NCBI GenBank assembly: GCA_900772425.1 | Contig: CAAHEK010000057.1 | Location: forward strand, 1-7,082 | Origin: an uncultured Lachnospira sp. | GTDB taxonomy: Bacteria; Bacillota; Clostridia; Lachnospirales; Lachnospiraceae | Direction of reading: 5' to 3' | DNA length: 7,082 nucleotides | In this document: positions 5,255 through 7,082 of the stretch, in pieces | Layout of the letters: each line of letters begins with the position of its first letter | Position numbering within the stretch: the first letter of the stretch is position 1 | Made by a program: the position numbers and the translations under genes | Notes under the pieces: model-generated | The model's input: the letters and a program-made list of their open reading frames with translations, nothing else | The model's database searches: none | What the model was told of the DNA's origin: nothing

Positions 5255-7082
5255 GTAAAAAGTCATTTAAAATCGGGGCTGTTTCGGCACTTGCAATTGG
5301 AGCAGGAATAGCGGCAGTATCTGCAAAGAACAAGAAAAATGAAAGTAAAGAAAAGACAAAAGAAATTCAAAGGAAAGAAAGAGAAGAATTTCGTAATACA
5401 GAAAGAGGCAGGTACGAAAAAAACAGCAAAGGCATATACTATTCAAACGGTAATTATGAAGCATTTGCAAGACCTGAAAAACCTGAGGGAGTAGATAATA
5501 AATCAGCATATATTGTCGGAAGCGGACTTGGAGCACTTGCAGCAGCATGTTTTCTTGTAAGAGACGGTCAGATGAAAGGAGAAAATATCCATATTTTAGA
5601 GGCAATGGATATAGCAGGAGGAGCCTGTGACGGAATTAACGATCCAACCCGTGGATATGTAATGAGAGGCGGACGAGAAATGGAAAATCATTTTGAGTGT
5701 CTGTGGGATTTGTTTAGAAGTATTCCATCTCTTGAAACTCCGGGAGCATCAGTACTTGATGAATACTATTGGCTTAACAAACATGACCCTAACTATTCTC
5801 TTTGCAGGGCAACCATAAACAGGGGCGAAGATGCACATACAGACGGAAAGTTTAATTTAAGCCAGAAGGGCTGTATGGAAATTATGAAACTTTTCTTTAC
5901 AAAGGATGAAGATTTGTATGATAAAACAATTGAAGATTTCTTTGATGAAGAAGTGTTTGATTCGGATTTCTGGCTGTATTGGAGAACAATGTTTGCATTT
6001 GAAAACTGGCACAGCGCTTTGGAAATGAAATTGTATATACAAAGATTTATTCATCATATAGGTGGACTTCCGGATTTCTCTGCATTAAAATTCACAAAAT
6101 ATAACCAGTATGAATCACTTATACTTCCTATGCAGAAATACCTTGAGGCAGCAGGCGTGAAGTTCCAGTTTAATACAAGAGTAAATAATGTTATTTTTGA
6201 TTTTAAAGATGGAAAGAAGATTGCAAAGACAATAGAGTGTACGGTTAAAGGCAAAGAAAAGACTATTGATCTTACAGAAAATGACCTCGTATTTGTAACA
6301 AACGGAAGCTGTACAGAAGGAACAATATACGGAGATCATACACATGCACCATTGGGTGATGCGGAAGTAAGAACAAGCGGATGCTGGAGCTTGTGGAAAA
6401 ATATTGCAGCTCAGGATCCTTCATTTGGACATCCTGAAAAATTCTGTGGCGATGTTGCACGTTCTAATTGGGAGTCTGCTACAGTAACAACTAGCAATGA
6501 GAAGATTATTTCTTATATAAAAAATATATGTAAGAGAGATCCAAGAACAGGAAATGTTGTTACTGGCGGTATTGTAAGCTGCAAGGATTCAAGCTGGCTG
6601 TTAAGCTGGACAATAAACAGACAGGGACAGTTTAAGGAACAAAAGAAAGATGAAGTATGCGTATGGGTATACAGCCTGTTTACAGATGTTGCAGGTGATT
6701 ATATAAAGAAGCCTATGAAAGAGTGTACAGGTGAAGAAATTACAGCAGAATGGCTGTATCATATAGGTGTTCCTGTTGATGAGATAGACGAACTTGCAAA
6801 GAATCATTGCAATACAACACCTACAATGATGCCATATATAACAGCCTTCTTTATGCCAAGAAGAAAAGGTGACAGACCTGATGTAATTCCTGATGGCTGC
6901 GTAAACTTTGCATTTTTAGGACAGTTTGCAGAAACTCCAAGAGATACAATATTTACAACGGAATATTCAGTAAGAACAGCCATGGAAGCTGTATACGGTT
7001 TACTTGGAGTTGACAGAGGAGTTCCTGAAGTCTGGGGAAGTGTATATGATGTAAGAGATCTGCTTGATGCATCTGTTAAACT
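5251..7082 (+). CDS. ohyA: Oleate hydratase with N-terminal membrane-anchor-like extension (3' truncated)
   Basis: An FAD-dependent fatty acid hydratase (myosin-cross-reactive antigen family) that adds water to cis-9 double bonds, for example oleate to 10-hydroxystearate; in bacteria it is linked to detoxifying unsaturated fatty acids. 610 codons are open to the window edge, and about 40 residues are probably missing. FAD fold: GSGLG at 90-94 and Glu117 in HILEAMD. The family block [20 protein letters not shown] starts at 139; Arg142-Glu143 and Tyr262 (ALEMKLY) match S. aureus Arg81-Glu82 and catalytic Tyr201 with a constant offset of 61. [34 protein letters not shown] and [21 protein letters not shown] are also near-diagnostic. 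The extra first 61 residues are a hydrophobic helix (about 6-25, preceded by KKSFK) and a Lys/Glu/Arg-rich stretch (26-58), followed by the normal family start [14 protein letters not shown]. There is no lipobox or twin arginine. ATG 5251 overlaps the radical SAM stop, with AAAGGA at 5235-5240. Confidence 0.96.
   Translation, partial: MSKKSFKIGAVSALAIGAGIAAVSAKNKKNESKEKTKEIQRKEREEFRNTERGRYEKNSKGIYYSNGNYEAFARPEKPEGVDNKSAYIVGSGLGALAAACFLVRDGQMKGENIHILEAMDIAGGACDGINDPTRGYVMRGGREMENHFECLWDLFRSIPSLETPGASVLDEYYWLNKHDPNYSLCRATINRGEDAHTDGKFNLSQKGCMEIMKLFFTKDEDLYDKTIEDFFDEEVFDSDFWLYWRTMFAFENWHSALEMKLYIQRFIHHIGGLPDFSALKFTKYNQYESLILPMQKYLEAAGVKFQFNTRVNNVIFDFKDGKKIAKTIECTVKGKEKTIDLTENDLVFVTNGSCTEGTIYGDHTHAPLGDAEVRTSGCWSLWKNIAAQDPSFGHPEKFCGDVARSNWESATVTTSNEKIISYIKNICKRDPRTGNVVTGGIVSCKDSSWLLSWTINRQGQFKEQKKDEVCVWVYSLFTDVAGDYIKKPMKECTGEEITAEWLYHIGVPVDEIDELAKNHCNTTPTMMPYITAFFMPRRKGDRPDVIPDGCVNFAFLGQFAETPRDTIFTTEYSVRTAMEAVYGLLGVDRGVPEVWGSVYDVRDLLDASVK

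Noticed and set aside
1..7082. CRISPR array, insertion sequence, tRNA or rRNA
   Set aside because: I saw no spaced direct repeats, transposase-like frame, terminal inverted repeats or tRNA cloverleaf; the window is almost fully occupied by the listed genes.

Overview
The window is AT-rich and all recognisable genes lie on the + strand. Frequent ATA and AGA codons, GGAGG or AAGGTGAT ribosome sites, tight gene packing and the protein families present all suggest a low-GC Firmicute, most likely a gut clostridium of the Lachnospiraceae (for example a Lachnospira/Eubacterium eligens-like organism). The taxonomic assignment is inference; no rRNA or other marker is present.

Left block (1-3152): the end of a sugar phosphotransferase (PTS) operon. 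It holds the 3' tail of ptsH (HPr), a long hairpin in the ptsH-ptsI gap, complete ptsI (Enzyme I), a DeoR/GlpR-type sugar regulator, and a TetR-family regulator. The gaps between ptsI, deoR and tetR are only about 15 bp and both regulators use the same AAGGTGAT-type ribosome site, so the three are probably co-transcribed. The block ends in a strong hairpin terminator (about 3166-3224).

Right block (3289-7082, open at the right edge): a second probable operon. It encodes a small six-helix DUF308/HdeD-like membrane protein with three clear 36-residue repeats, a radical SAM protein with a Cx3Cx2C cluster motif and a SPASM-like Cys-rich C-terminus, and an oleate hydratase (FAD-dependent fatty-acid double-bond hydratase). 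The radical SAM stop and the hydratase start overlap in ATGA, so translation is probably coupled. The hydratase runs off the window with about 40 residues missing, judged against the Staphylococcus aureus protein from memory. It carries an extra N-terminus of about 61 residues: a hydrophobic helix followed by a charged segment, which looks like a membrane anchor.

How they may work together: the left block powers and regulates PTS sugar uptake. The right block looks like a membrane-associated module acting on unsaturated fatty acids or on the envelope, with a radical SAM enzyme of unknown substrate made in step with the hydratase. The TetR regulator sits between the two blocks and is a reasonable but unproven candidate regulator of the right block. 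The most interesting points are the DUF308 / radical SAM / anchored hydratase module and the hairpin between ptsH and ptsI.
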